NCBI GenBank assembly: GCA_018373675.1
Contig: JAHAGQ010000005.1
Location: 55,909-119,908, forward strand
Direction of reading: 5' to 3'
DNA length: 64,000 nucleotides
Source of the DNA: Collinsella sp.
GTDB lineage: Bacteria > Actinomycetota > Coriobacteriia > Coriobacteriales > Coriobacteriaceae
The translations under genes and the position numbers were made by a program. Positions 24,782 through 33,801 of this stretch are shown one piece after another (the first letter of the stretch is position 1; each line of letters begins with the position of its first letter). Under the pieces are notes generated by a model. The model made no database searches and was not told the DNA's origin. It was given only the letters and a program-made list of their open reading frames with translations.

Positions 24782-25777
24782 TCAGGAGTCTACGTAGGGT
24801 TTTGTGGTTGGTATACCGTAGTCGCGCATCATTGAGCCGAACGCTTTGACATCGTAGGTGTCTGAGAGCTTGAAATGGATGACGTTGTGGCCCATGGCAC
24901 GCAGGTTCGCATCGCGCATGAGGGCAGCTCGATAGGTTTTTGCCGCAGTATGTTCCGGATCATTTTGGGCATCGTCCTCAAACTTGCCTAGTCCATGCAG
25001 CTCAGCCAGCATCCAAGAGCCGTTTGGCATCTGCCAGCCGTAATCTGCCAAATAATAGCCGGCGTTTCCCGGTCGAGTAATTTCAACCTGAAGTTCGGGA
25101 GCGGCAACTCCCGCCAGAATCATTGCCGCCCGTGCTTCGGATTCTCCGCCGTTATCCGATCTGCCATCCATGTGTTCAAAAACGTCAAATGCGCGCGCAA
25201 TGCCGTGCAGTCCGCGGCAGTTCGCTTGTGCATATGCACGCAATTCTTCACGCTCGACACCGTACTCACGAGCCAACCCGTCGACATAGCCTAGTGCATA
25301 TCGAAAAGCGCTCGTTCGAGCGATGTCGACCACCGTGCGATATGGATCCGTTAACGTAAACGGGCCGAGCTGCCATACGTCGCCCGGCCGCCAGCGTCGG
25401 TATTCAACGAATTCGTACATATCGCGTCTGGTGGAACGCGGCAGCAGCACTTGCACCTTGTCGAGAAGCGAATATGCAGAACCGATGCCATAGAGCAGAG
25501 CCGCCGTTGCTCCACAAAACACGGCATCCGGTTCAACGACCGCAATAGCGGATGCCAATTGAAAGATGCGATCTTCGACGCCGAGGTCATTCCAATACGC
25601 GGGGTCAGCGTAGACATGGTTGTAGAGTCGAATAATCATCTCTTTTTGCATGAGCGCGTAGGCACGGCGTTCATCCCATTTTTTGGTAGCTACAAACAGG
25701 TGTCCGCCATGATGAGCCTCGAATAACTGGAAGAACAGCTCTATTTGCGGTTTGGAACAGCGTTTATCATGACTCAT
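24782..25777 (-). CDS. Hypothetical protein with AbiEi-like N-terminus and DUF559/Vsr-like C-terminus
   Basis: The product is about 331 residues (335 if the ATG at 25789 is used). I do not recognise it with certainty. The middle part (AVFCGATAALLYGIGSAYSL, later DPYRTVVDIARTSAFRYAL) resembles AbiEi-type antitoxin/regulator proteins. The C-terminus has the order of a DUF559/very-short-patch-repair fold: ADYGWQMPNGSWMLAELHG, then RDANLRAMGHNVIHF. An active-site Asp-Glu pair would be in ADYGW and AELHG. A DNA-related or defence function is inference. It is flanked by two copies of the family 1 palindrome. Its base composition is less GC-rich than its neighbours, hinting at transfer. Confidence 0.55.
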   Translation of the reverse strand: MSHDKRCSKPQIELFFQLFEAHHGGHLFVATKKWDERRAYALMQKEMIIRLYNHVYADPAYWNDLGVEDRIFQLASAIAVVEPDAVFCGATAALLYGIGSAYSLLDKVQVLLPRSTRRDMYEFVEYRRWRPGDVWQLGPFTLTDPYRTVVDIARTSAFRYALGYVDGLAREYGVEREELRAYAQANCRGLHGIARAFDVFEHMDGRSDNGGESEARAAMILAGVAAPELQVEITRPGNAGYYLADYGWQMPNGSWMLAELHGLGKFEDDAQNDPEHTAAKTYRAALMRDANLRAMGHNVIHFKLSDTYDVKAFGSMMRDYGIPTTKPYVDS

Positions 25778-25961
25778 TTTCGACCCCATGGTCTCGAGGG
25801 GGAGTGAATGACACTACGCTATCCCATATTTGGTCCGCCAGACCTTGCCATGAACTGACCAAAAGCTTGACGGGGCAGGTCAGAGCCATGAGTCAGAGCC
25901 AAACATATCGGCAAACGGTTGATTAGTGCCCCTCGGCGGCACTAAAAACCACCCTTACAGA

Positions 25962-26030
25962 AAGTTGCGGTGAAATAGTTCCTGAAAAGCTCGAATAAGG
26001 CTAAATCCAGGAACTATTTCACCGCAACTT
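25962..26030. repeat. Dispersed palindrome, family 1 (copy 3)
   Basis: Perfect 23-base arms (25962-25984 and 26008-26030) with the TTGCGGTGAAATA word and inner GTTCCTG. The remaining gap 25790-25961 shows no gene I can support. Confidence 0.88.
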
Positions 26031-26075
26031 AGGAGGGGATGGGGCTGAGGGGCGGGCGATGCCGTTGCCTGTCGG

Positions 26076-26579
26076 TTAGTGGCGGGGTTGGTGGCGGAGC
26101 TTGTCGATGGTGGCGTCGGTGCTGTGACTGCGGGCGTCGGTGCTTCGGCTATGGGCTCCGTGGGTTGCGCGGCCATCGCGAGCGTCGGCAGCGGTTTGGC
26201 GTTTACGGCGGTAATCGATCATGCCTTGGATGATGGGCTTGCCAAAGCTCACGACATCATCGTTGTAGATGGCGGTACGGGCGGCAAGCAGACAGTCGGT
26301 AAAGTCCATATGGGTCTTGCCAAAGAGTTTGACGGCAAGGGCGACAACGGTGGGCTCGTCGACCATGACGTCATCGAGCAGCCTTTTCATGGCCGTGGCA
26401 ATCTCAACGCGGGGAACCTTATAGACGTCGCGCAGCGTGACCACGACGCGCGTGATGATTTCGGGGTAGACACGAGCGGTGCGCGTGGCGATGACCTTGG
26501 CGGCACGCGGTGACAGAACTTCGTCGTCGTCAAGCAGGTAGCGCAGGATGACGGTCTCGTCGATGATGGTGCTACTCAT
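26076..26579 (-). CDS. PIN-domain protein, putative toxin
   Basis: This 167-residue protein starts MSSTIIDETVILRYLLDDDE, the first PIN acidic motif. It carries further acids in MVDEPTVVALAVKLF and HMDFTDCLLAA, consistent with a VapC-like RNase active site. The last 35-40 residues are Arg/His/Ser/Thr-rich and low complexity, beyond the normal PIN length of about 130. It overlaps the preceding antitoxin-like gene by 8 bases, the usual toxin-antitoxin order. Substrate RNA unknown. Confidence 0.72.
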   Translation of the reverse strand: MSSTIIDETVILRYLLDDDEVLSPRAAKVIATRTARVYPEIITRVVVTLRDVYKVPRVEIATAMKRLLDDVMVDEPTVVALAVKLFGKTHMDFTDCLLAARTAIYNDDVVSFGKPIIQGMIDYRRKRQTAADARDGRATHGAHSRSTDARSHSTDATIDKLRHQPRH

Positions 26580-26895
26580 GGATATCTACTTCCTCGGGAC
26601 CCAAAACCGACTCGTCGCTTTCTGTGGCTAGGTGTTCAATCCAGGCATTGCGCTCCTCGGAGCGGCGATTGGGGTCCCCATATGCTTTGAGCAATCCATA
26701 GGCGGCCGTGCCGTCCTTGGAGCGCACGGCGACCGGCTGAAAGGGGAGCTTGCGCATCAAAATACTCTGCGCGACAAATAGACGGACAGCGTCGGCGAGC
26801 GATGTGCCCATAGCGTCGTAGAGACGCTCGGCATGCTGCTTGTCTTCCTCGCGAATGCGCACCTGCAGGATGGCTCGTTTTTGAGTCGATGACAT
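26572..26895 (-). CDS. RelB/DinJ-like antitoxin
   Basis: This 107-residue protein has an N-terminal ribbon-helix-helix-like segment (LQVRIREEDKQHAERLYDAMG then SLADAVRLFVAQSIL) typical of RelB/DinJ antitoxins. The C-terminal part would bind and neutralise the PIN protein and the dimer would repress the pair. The ATG at 26895 is preferred over a GTG three bases upstream because AGGGAGG is then 6 bases away. Pairing of RelB-type with PIN-type is less usual than VapB-VapC. Confidence 0.7.
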   Translation of the reverse strand: MSSTQKRAILQVRIREEDKQHAERLYDAMGTSLADAVRLFVAQSILMRKLPFQPVAVRSKDGTAAYGLLKAYGDPNRRSEERNAWIEHLATESDESVLGPEEVDIHE

Positions 26896-27322
26896 CACTG
26901 GCCTCCCTTAATGAGCGTGCAATTTGAATAACAAATACAACATCGGCTAATAATAGCCAATCTTACAACCACTACTTTATTGCACTAGAGTAATTGAGTG
27001 TAAAGGATATTACAAACGTACTACATCCTTTAGAAATGAGCGTGAAATCTTTCTTGGGCGTACGCATGTAATACACTCACCTTTATAGCTTCTAGAGAAT
27101 AATTCCAACCTGCCAAAACCCCTGCAATACACCCGTATTGCAGGGCCTATGCTCAAGTTTGCCCCCTGCAACTGCGTATATTCAACCTGTATACCGTTGG
27201 AGAAATTCTACCGAGCGCCTGTTTCGCCGCATGCATTCGATACGCCGATGCCAGGCCACGGGCGGCTTGGGGCAACGTCGACAGGGTTTCTCCGGCATGG
27301 GATTCAGGAGGGAGTGAACAAC
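26896..27322. promoter_or_regulatory. AT-rich intergenic control region of the TA pair and formate hydrogenlyase operon
   Basis: The 427-bp divergent gap is clearly more AT-rich than its surroundings and has no credible gene. It holds TAAAGGAT (27001-27008) with ATCCTTTA (27025-27032), an inverted repeat with a 16-base centre. At 27121-27144 the arms CCTGCAATAC and GTATTGCAGG are perfect around ACCC. These are candidate binding sites; the second could also be an attenuator hairpin without U-run. Confidence 0.5.
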
Positions 27323-27841
27323 ATGGGCAATAAACGAGTCGTAGCCGATTCCTCGCGCTGCATTGGGTGTCAAACCTGCATGGCGGCGTGTATCGAGGCA
27401 CACGACATCCCCGGCAACATCGCCGCACCTCGCTTGCGCGTAACGCGCACCTACGAGATTTCCGCGCCGGTGGCATGTCACCACTGCGAGGACGCTCCGT
27501 GCGCCAAGGCCTGCCCCACGGGTGCCTTGTTCTTTGATCCAAAGAACCATCGTATCGGCGTCAACGAGGACAACTGCATCGGCTGCAAGAGCTGCGTCAT
27601 GGCCTGCCCCTTTGGCGCCGTGAGTGTGGCGACCACGCAGGTCCCCGTCTTGATGGGCGACGTGCGCGTGGGTTCGCAGACCAAGAGCTTCGTGCTCAAG
27701 TGCGACCTGTGCGTGGACCGTCCCGGCGGTCCGGCGTGTGCCGAGGCGTGCCCGACCAAGGGCCTCACCTTGGTAGACGAGGAGCGCCTGGCAGAACTGA
27801 CTGCCGAGCGTGCCCGCGCCACCATCGAAAACGAGGCGTAG
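27323..27841 (+). CDS. Ferredoxin-type 4Fe-4S electron-transfer subunit (HycB/FdhB-like)
   Basis: The 172-residue cytosolic iron-sulfur protein carries electrons from formate dehydrogenase. Four cluster-binding cysteine groups are seen: CIGCQTCMAAC (13-23), CHHCEDAPCAKACP, CIGCKSCVMACP, and CDLCVDRPGGPACAEACP. This is the HycB/HydN/DmsB pattern with four [4Fe-4S] clusters. The ATG at 27323 is chosen for the CAGGAGGGA site upstream; an ORF extension to 27149 has no such site. fdhF follows after 76 bases. Confidence 0.88.
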   Translation: MGNKRVVADSSRCIGCQTCMAACIEAHDIPGNIAAPRLRVTRTYEISAPVACHHCEDAPCAKACPTGALFFDPKNHRIGVNEDNCIGCKSCVMACPFGAVSVATTQVPVLMGDVRVGSQTKSFVLKCDLCVDRPGGPACAEACPTKGLTLVDEERLAELTAERARATIENEA

Positions 27842-27917
27842 CCGGGCGGCCATACAGGCCCAACGATTGTCAAATACGTACCGATTAATCGGTAGCAGAG
27901 AAAGGAAGGAGGGTGTC

Positions 27918-30140
27918 ATGGAGAAGCATAAAGTGATCTGCCCGTACTGCGGCGCCGGTTGCCAGTTTAACCTCCTGGTCCAAAACGGCCAGGTCGTGGG
28001 CACCGAACCGCTCAACGGCATCACCAACCAGAGCGAGCTGTGCCTTAAGGGCATGAGCGGCTACGACTTCATCAACGACACCAAGATCTTGACTCCTCGC
28101 GTACTGCACCCGATGATCCGCCGCACTAAGGGCGCGGATCTTGAGCGTGTAAGCTGGGACGAGGCACTGGATTTCACCGCATCTAAGATGCAGGCCATAA
28201 TTGACGAATATGGTCCTAACGCTGTCATGACCACCGGCTCTTCGCGAGGCGGCGGCAATGAGGCGAACTACGTCATGCAGAAGTTTACGCGTGCGTGCAT
28301 CGGCACCCACAGCGTAGACAACTGCGCCCGTACTTGACATGGCCCTACTGTCCTCGGTCTGATGGACACGGTTGGTTCAGGTTGCATGTCATGCTCCATC
28401 CCCGGTATGGAGGATGCGGGCTGCATTTTCCTCTTCGGCTATAACCCTGCCGATTCGCACCCCATCGTCGCAAGGCGTATCGTGCGAGCCAAAGAAAAGG
28501 GTTGCAAGATCATCGTCGCCGACCCGCGCCATATCGAAACCGCGCGTATCGCCGATATCTACCTTCCGATCAAGAACGGTTGCAACGTTGCGTTCCTCAA
28601 CGCCTTTGCCAACTGTCTGGTCAACGATGGCCTCTACGACAAGGACTTCGTCGCCGAGCACACGAACGGCTTTGACGAGTGGTGGGAGACCATCAAGAAC
28701 TACACTCCCGAATCCGTACAGGACATCACGGGTGTCGAGCCCGCGTTGATCCACCAAGCTGCCGAGATGTACGCCACGGCGAAGCCCTCTGCCATCATTG
28801 GCTGGGGCATGGGCGTATGCCAGCAGAAGCAGAACCTGAAGACGGTGCACACCATCGCCTCCATCGCCTGCGTTGCCGGCCAGATCGGCAAACCCAATTC
28901 CGGCCTCGCGCCCGTGCGCGGTCAGAACAACGTCCAGGGCTCCTGCGATATGGGCATGCTGCCCAACCTGTACCCTGGTTACCAGAAAGTCACCGACCCG
29001 GCTGTGCGTGCCAAGTTTGCCAAGGCTTGGGGCGTGCCCGAGGAAAAGCTCCCGCTCGAGGAGGGCTACAAGCTCACCGACCTGGGCCACCTGGTCGACG
29101 AGGGCAAGGTGCACTGCTTCTACAACTACGGCGAGGACCCGGTGCAGACCGAGCCCGATTCGGCCGGTATGCGCAAGACGCTCTCCGAGCTGGATCTGTT
29201 CATTTGCCAGGACATCTTTATGACGCAGACGACCATGCTCGCCGACGTCATCCTGCCTGCCACCTCTTGGGGCGAGCACGAGGGTGTCTTTACCGCATCC
29301 GACCGTAGCTTCCAGCACTTTGACGCGGCCGTTCCGCCCAAGGGCGAGTGCCGCCACGACTGGGAGATCTTCGCGGACCTGTCCACGCGCATGGGCTACC
29401 CCATGCACTACGACAACACCGAGCAGATCTGGAACGAGTGCATTAGCCTGTGCCCCAACTTTGTGGGCGCGACCTACGAGAAGATGGCTCCCGAGGGCGG
29501 CTACGCCCAGTGGCCGGTCAAGAGCACCGATGTGAACGACCACGGTACGCCCGACATGTTCGCTGGTGGCAAGTTCACCACCAAGGACGGCCGCGCCAAC
29601 CTGATGGCGCACGACTGGGAGGCGCCCTCCGAGCTTCCCGACGATGAGTACCCGCTCATCCTGTGCACCGTCCGCGAGGTCGGCCACTACAGCTGCCGCT
29701 CGATGACCGGCAACTGCAAGACGCTGGCGCTGCTTGCCGACGAGCCCGGTTTTGTCCGCATGAATCCCGCGGACGCCCAGGCGCGCGGCATCAAGAATGG
29801 CGACATCGTCTCGATTCACAGCCGCCGCGGCCAGGTATACAGCCGTGCCGACGTGAGCGATCGCATCAACAAGGGCACGGTCTACATGACCTACCAGTGG
29901 TGGATCGGCAAGTGCAACGAGCTGACCATTCACAAGGTCGACCCGGTCTCGCATACGCCCGAGGACAAGTTCTCCGCCTGCCAGGTCGACGCCATTGCCG
30001 ACCAGGTCTGGGCCGAGGGCGAAGTCGAGCGTCAGTACACCGAGCTCAAGCAGGCTCTGGTGGACGCCGCCGCTCCCCAAGACGTTGAGCCCGGCGCCGC
30101 CAAGTTCGACGACGAGACGCACGTGAACCAAATCGTGTAG
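27918..30140 (+). CDS. fdhF: Formate dehydrogenase H, selenocysteine-containing
   Basis: FdhF oxidises formate to CO2 with a Mo (or W)-bis-MGD cofactor and passes electrons to ferredoxin-type subunits. The 740-residue protein reads through TGA at 28335-28337 as Sec140, the same residue number as E. coli FdhF, in the context CART-U-HGP with His141 next. The [4Fe-4S] ligands are Cys8, Cys11, Cys15 and Cys42, with Lys44 beside them, again at E. coli positions. No signal peptide, so cytosolic. A SECIS-like hairpin follows the UGA. The ATG has AAGGAAGGAGGG upstream. Treated as two ORFs it would look like a pseudogene, which it is not. Confidence 0.96.
28335..28372 (+). promoter_or_regulatory. Sec UGA codon and SECIS hairpin of fdhF
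   Basis: After UGA (28335), TGTCC at 28349-28353 pairs with GGACA at 28364-28368 around a loop containing GGTCT. The E. coli fdhF SECIS presents the same GGUCU in its loop at a similar distance. Confidence 0.78.
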
Positions 30141-30161
30141 TCCCGTTCTCGTTGGCTTTTT

Positions 30162-30203
30162 GGGCCGGGCGTCCCGTACGTTCGGGAGCCCGGCCCGTTA
30201 TTT
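30162..30203 (+). terminator. Hairpin between fdhF and the hydrogenase genes (attenuator or partial terminator)
   Basis: GGGCCGGGC at 30162-30170 pairs perfectly with GCCCGGCCC at 30188-30196, with an inner CCCG/CGGG pair. GTTATTTT follows. It could lower expression of the hydrogenase genes relative to fdhF, or protect a processed end. Confidence 0.6.
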
Positions 30204-30218
30204 TGAAAGGAAGTGGGG

Positions 30219-30836
30219 ATGAACCGCTTCATCGACATCAACCCGGAGAGGTGCATCGGCTGCGGAACATGCCAGTCCGCCTGTGCCGACGCCCACCGGA
30301 TGCAGGGTCTTCAGGATACGCCGCGCTTGGCGCTCGTGAAGACCGGCGGTATTTCGGCCGCCCTTGCCTGCCACCATTGCGAGGGTGCCCCCTGCGCCGA
30401 GGTTTGCCCGGTGAATGCCATCGAGCACGATGGCGATCGCATCCACGTCAAGGAGCAGGAGTGCATCGGGTGCAGGCTGTGCGCCATCGCGTGCCCCTTC
30501 GGAGCCATCCATCCCGATGGCACGTCTATCGCCGGTGTCGCAGGCATGTGCGACCCGACGCCTTCGTATCCTAAGTCCCTGAGCAGCCTGCTTACGTGGG
30601 CTCCTGGTCAGTACACCTGCGCTGTCAAGTGCGACCTGTGCGCATTCGATCCGGACGGCCCGCATTGTGTGGCGGCGTGCCCTACCAAGGCGCTGACCGT
30701 CATGGGCGGCGCGGCCGATCGTGAGCTCGACGAGGCCAAGCGCCTGCGCTCGATCGAAAACGGTCCGGTCGTCGACGTTACCGCTGTGGCCCAGGGCCTG
30801 TCCGAGAAAGCAGAAGGGAGCGTAAACAATGGATAG
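30219..30836 (+). CDS. hyfA: Hydrogenase-4 component A-like ferredoxin subunit
   Basis: The 205-residue iron-sulfur protein has four [4Fe-4S] cysteine groups: CIGCGTCQSAC, CHHCEGAPCAEVCP, CIGCRLCAIACP and CDLCAFDPDGPHCVAACP. It is similar to, but distinct from, the subunit upstream of fdhF. It likely carries electrons from FdhF to the hydrogenase arm. The ATG at 30219 is preferred to a GTG at 30213, which lies inside the GAAAGGAAG ribosome site. Its end overlaps hyfB by 8 bases. Confidence 0.85.
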   Translation: MNRFIDINPERCIGCGTCQSACADAHRMQGLQDTPRLALVKTGGISAALACHHCEGAPCAEVCPVNAIEHDGDRIHVKEQECIGCRLCAIACPFGAIHPDGTSIAGVAGMCDPTPSYPKSLSSLLTWAPGQYTCAVKCDLCAFDPDGPHCVAACPTKALTVMGGAADRELDEAKRLRSIENGPVVDVTAVAQGLSEKAEGSVNNG

Positions 30837-32847
30837 CATGACGCTGTTTATCGCATCGCTTGCCGTCTCGTGCATCGGTGCGCTCGCCTCGGTTCTGCTG
30901 ATCAAGGCCGATAACGCCGCCAAGACCGCCGGCTGCCTTATCGGCGCCGTCGCCGCGGTGCTTTCGTTTGTGGCCGGTATCCAGGCCGTGCTGGGCGATG
31001 TCACGTCGGTCGACACCATCGTGTTTTTCCCGTTTGCCCATTTCCAGCTGCTGCTCAATCAGCTGTCCGGCCTGTTCGTGGCGCTCATCTCGGTGCTCGC
31101 GTTTGCCGGCTCGATCTACGGTCTCAACTACTTTGATGAGTACCCGGGCAAAAAGGGCCGCGCCGGCTTCTTCTTTAACACCTTTGTGGCGTCCATGATG
31201 CTCGTCATCACCGCCGACAACGTGTTTTGGTTCCTGGTCGCCTTTGAGCTCATGTCGCTGACCTCGTACTTCCTGGTCGTGATCGAGGAGAACGAGAACT
31301 CCATCCATGGCGGTTGGCTCTACTTTGTGATCGCGCACGTGGGCTTTGTGCTCATCATGGCGAGCTTCCTCACCATGACCAACTTCGCCGGTGGCTCGTT
31401 TGCCTTTGCGGATTTCCGCGCTACGCAGTTTAGCCCCGCGGTCGCATCCGTGTGCTTTGTGCTCGCCTTCTTTGGCTTTGGCGCCAAGGCCGGTATCATC
31501 CCGCTGCACGGCTGGCTGCCCAAGGCACATCCCGAGGCGCCGTCCAACGTGTCGGCCCTCATGTCCGGCGGCATGATCAAGATCGGTATCTTCGGCATCC
31601 TCAAGGTTGGTCTCGACCTGCTCTCCGCCTCGGGCGTTCAGGTCTGGTGGGGCCTTATGGTCATGGTCTTCGGTGCGATCTCGTCGGTTCTCGGCGTGGC
31701 TTTCGCCCTGCAGGAGCATGACATCAAGCGCCTGCTGGCCTATCACTCCGTCGAGAACATCGGCATCATTCTGCTCGGCGTCGGCGCCTCCATGGCCGCC
31801 ATGGCGCTCAACTCGGTCGGCATCGCCGTCCTGGCCCTGATGGCCGCCCTCTACCACACGTTTAACCACGCGATGTTTAAGGGCGAGCTGTTCTTGGGCG
31901 CCGGCGCGCTGCTGTACTCCACGGGTACGCGCAATATGGAGAAGATGGGCGGCCTGTTCCGTCGTATGCCGGCAACGGCCATCTGCTTCCTTATTGGCGC
32001 GCTTGCCATCTCGGCCATCCCGCCCTTCAACGGCTTTGTGTCCGAGTGGTTTACCTACCAGTCGCTGTTTAATGCTGCCATGCAGGGCGACAAGGCCGTC
32101 ATGATCGTGGCCGTGTTCGCTGCCGTCGCGCTTGCCATTACCGGCGCGCTGGCTGTCACGTGCTTCGTCAAGGCCTATGGCGTCTCCTTTGCCTCCGCGC
32201 CCCGCTCCGAGGCTGCGGCCAATGCCAAGGAGGTTCCCGCCCCCATGGTGTTTGCGCAGGGCCTGCTCGCGGCCATCTGCGTCGTGCTGGGCATCGGCGC
32301 TCCCGTGATCGCGCCCGTGCTGGTCGATGTCGCCGCGTCCGTGCTGCATCCGTACGGTGGCGTGTTTGCCGCCGAGGGCATGGAGCTCATGAACCAGTAC
32401 TCCGGCGCTGCCACCTCCACGCCCGCGATCGCCATTGCGCTCGTGGTGCTCGTCGGCCTTGCCTGCGGTTATCGCAAGCTCAAGACCGTCGGCAAGGTGC
32501 AGAAGTCCCAGCCGTGGGCATGCGGCTATGCTCCCAACGAGCATATGCCCGTCGTGGCCACGACCTTTGCCTCCGAGGTGTCCTGGTTTATGCAGCCGCT
32601 CTACACGCTGCGCGACCGCTGCACGGCCGTCTGCTGGTCCATCGCGCACTTCTTCCAGAAGCTCACCGGTGTGGCCGAGGCTGTGGAGCCTGTACCCGAC
32701 AAGGTTCTCGTCGATGCCCCGCATAAGGGTATCGAGAAGCTCGCCGACCTCGCGACTAAGCTCGAGGGCGGCAACTACAGCATCTATATCTGCTACATCG
32801 TCGCGGCACTCGTGGTGTTCCTCGTGCTCGCCGTGCAAATGGGTTAA
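30829..32847 (+). CDS. hyfB: Hydrogenase-4 membrane subunit HyfB (NuoL/M-like)
   Basis: This 672-residue proton-translocating-type membrane subunit has the NuoL/MrpA fold. Conserved charged residues sit in helices, for example FELMSLTSYFLVV and GWLPKAHPEAPSNVSALMSG. It has HycC/HyfB length and begins the membrane arm of the formate hydrogenlyase. It overlaps the ferredoxin gene upstream and is followed 12 bases later by hyfC with a GGAGGGGAG site. Confidence 0.92.
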   Translation: MDSMTLFIASLAVSCIGALASVLLIKADNAAKTAGCLIGAVAAVLSFVAGIQAVLGDVTSVDTIVFFPFAHFQLLLNQLSGLFVALISVLAFAGSIYGLNYFDEYPGKKGRAGFFFNTFVASMMLVITADNVFWFLVAFELMSLTSYFLVVIEENENSIHGGWLYFVIAHVGFVLIMASFLTMTNFAGGSFAFADFRATQFSPAVASVCFVLAFFGFGAKAGIIPLHGWLPKAHPEAPSNVSALMSGGMIKIGIFGILKVGLDLLSASGVQVWWGLMVMVFGAISSVLGVAFALQEHDIKRLLAYHSVENIGIILLGVGASMAAMALNSVGIAVLALMAALYHTFNHAMFKGELFLGAGALLYSTGTRNMEKMGGLFRRMPATAICFLIGALAISAIPPFNGFVSEWFTYQSLFNAAMQGDKAVMIVAVFAAVALAITGALAVTCFVKAYGVSFASAPRSEAAANAKEVPAPMVFAQGLLAAICVVLGIGAPVIAPVLVDVAASVLHPYGGVFAAEGMELMNQYSGAATSTPAIAIALVVLVGLACGYRKLKTVGKVQKSQPWACGYAPNEHMPVVATTFASEVSWFMQPLYTLRDRCTAVCWSIAHFFQKLTGVAEAVEPVPDKVLVDAPHKGIEKLADLATKLEGGNYSIYICYIVAALVVFLVLAVQMG

Positions 32848-32859
32848 GGAGGGGAGAGC

Positions 32860-33786
32860 ATGAACAACATCGTACTTGCCGTTCTGCAGGGCGTGGTCGT
32901 TATGGCCGTCGCGCCGTTCTTCTCCGGTCTCGGCCGCCTGATCCGCGCCAAGATGCACAACCGTCGCGGCCCTAGCATCATGCAGGACTACCGCGACCTG
33001 GCCAAGCTCTTTGCGCGTCCCGAGTCCCAGAGCGAGGATGCGAGCTTTGCGCTGCGCATCATGCCGCCGCTGTTCTTCGCCGTCGCCTTTATGCTTGCGA
33101 TGGGCCTGCCGCTCTTTACGGCACAAAGCCCCATCCCGGTCTTTGGTGACGCCATCACCATCATGTACAGCCTGGCGCTCGCCCGCTTCTTCTTCGCCCT
33201 CTGCGGCGTGGATTCGTCCAACGCCTACGCCGGTATCGGCGGCGTCCGCGAGCTGCTCATGAGCGTGCTCATCGAGCCGTCCATGCTGCTGGCGCTGTTT
33301 GCCGCCGCCCTGGTGTGCGGCTCCACCGACATCGCCACCATGGGTCTGCACATCATGACGGGCGCCATCGACGCGCCGGTCGCCGTGATCCTCGCCGGCA
33401 TCGCCTTTGCGATTGCCTGCTACATGGAACTCGGCAAGCTGCCGTTTGATCAGGCCGAGGCCGAGCAGGAGCTTCAGGAAGGACCGCTCGCCGAGCTTTC
33501 CGGCCCGTCGCTCGCCATGGCCAAGCTCGCCATGTCCATGAAGCAGGTCCTGGTCGTCGCCTGGTTCTGCGCGATCTTCGTCCCCTGGGGCGAGCCCGCG
33601 ACCGTGGGCGTCGCCGCCGTTCTGGGTGCAGTCATCTTCCTGGTGAAGTGCCTGATCGACTTTGTCGTATGCGGCGTGATCGAGAACTCCTGCTCGCGCT
33701 CGCGTTTTAAGGTGCTCGGTAATCAGACTTGGGCCGTCGTTGGCATCGCCGTTCTGGCGTTTGTCTTCGTGGTCGTCGGCGTGTAG
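32860..33786 (+). CDS. hyfC: Hydrogenase-4 membrane subunit HyfC (NuoH-like)
   Basis: This 308-residue membrane protein is homologous to complex I subunit NuoH and HycD. It joins the membrane arm to the catalytic arm. Conserved loops are RRGPSIMQDYRDLAKLF near residues 31-47 and ELGKLPFDQAEAEQELQEG near 191-209. About eight helices. Confidence 0.92.
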   Translation: MNNIVLAVLQGVVVMAVAPFFSGLGRLIRAKMHNRRGPSIMQDYRDLAKLFARPESQSEDASFALRIMPPLFFAVAFMLAMGLPLFTAQSPIPVFGDAITIMYSLALARFFFALCGVDSSNAYAGIGGVRELLMSVLIEPSMLLALFAAALVCGSTDIATMGLHIMTGAIDAPVAVILAGIAFAIACYMELGKLPFDQAEAEQELQEGPLAELSGPSLAMAKLAMSMKQVLVVAWFCAIFVPWGEPATVGVAAVLGAVIFLVKCLIDFVVCGVIENSCSRSRFKVLGNQTWAVVGIAVLAFVFVVVGV

Positions 33787-33801
33787 GAGAAGGGAGAAAC
33801 A

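Noticed and set aside
28335..28337. fdhF as a pseudogene split by a stop
   Set aside because: The TGA sits at the known Sec140 position with a SECIS hairpin, and selA, selB, tRNA-Sec and selD are all in the window.
30778..33351. Minus-strand ORF of 857 codons opposite hyfB/hyfC
   Set aside because: Same reason: an antisense shadow of real membrane subunits with low-complexity charged sequence.
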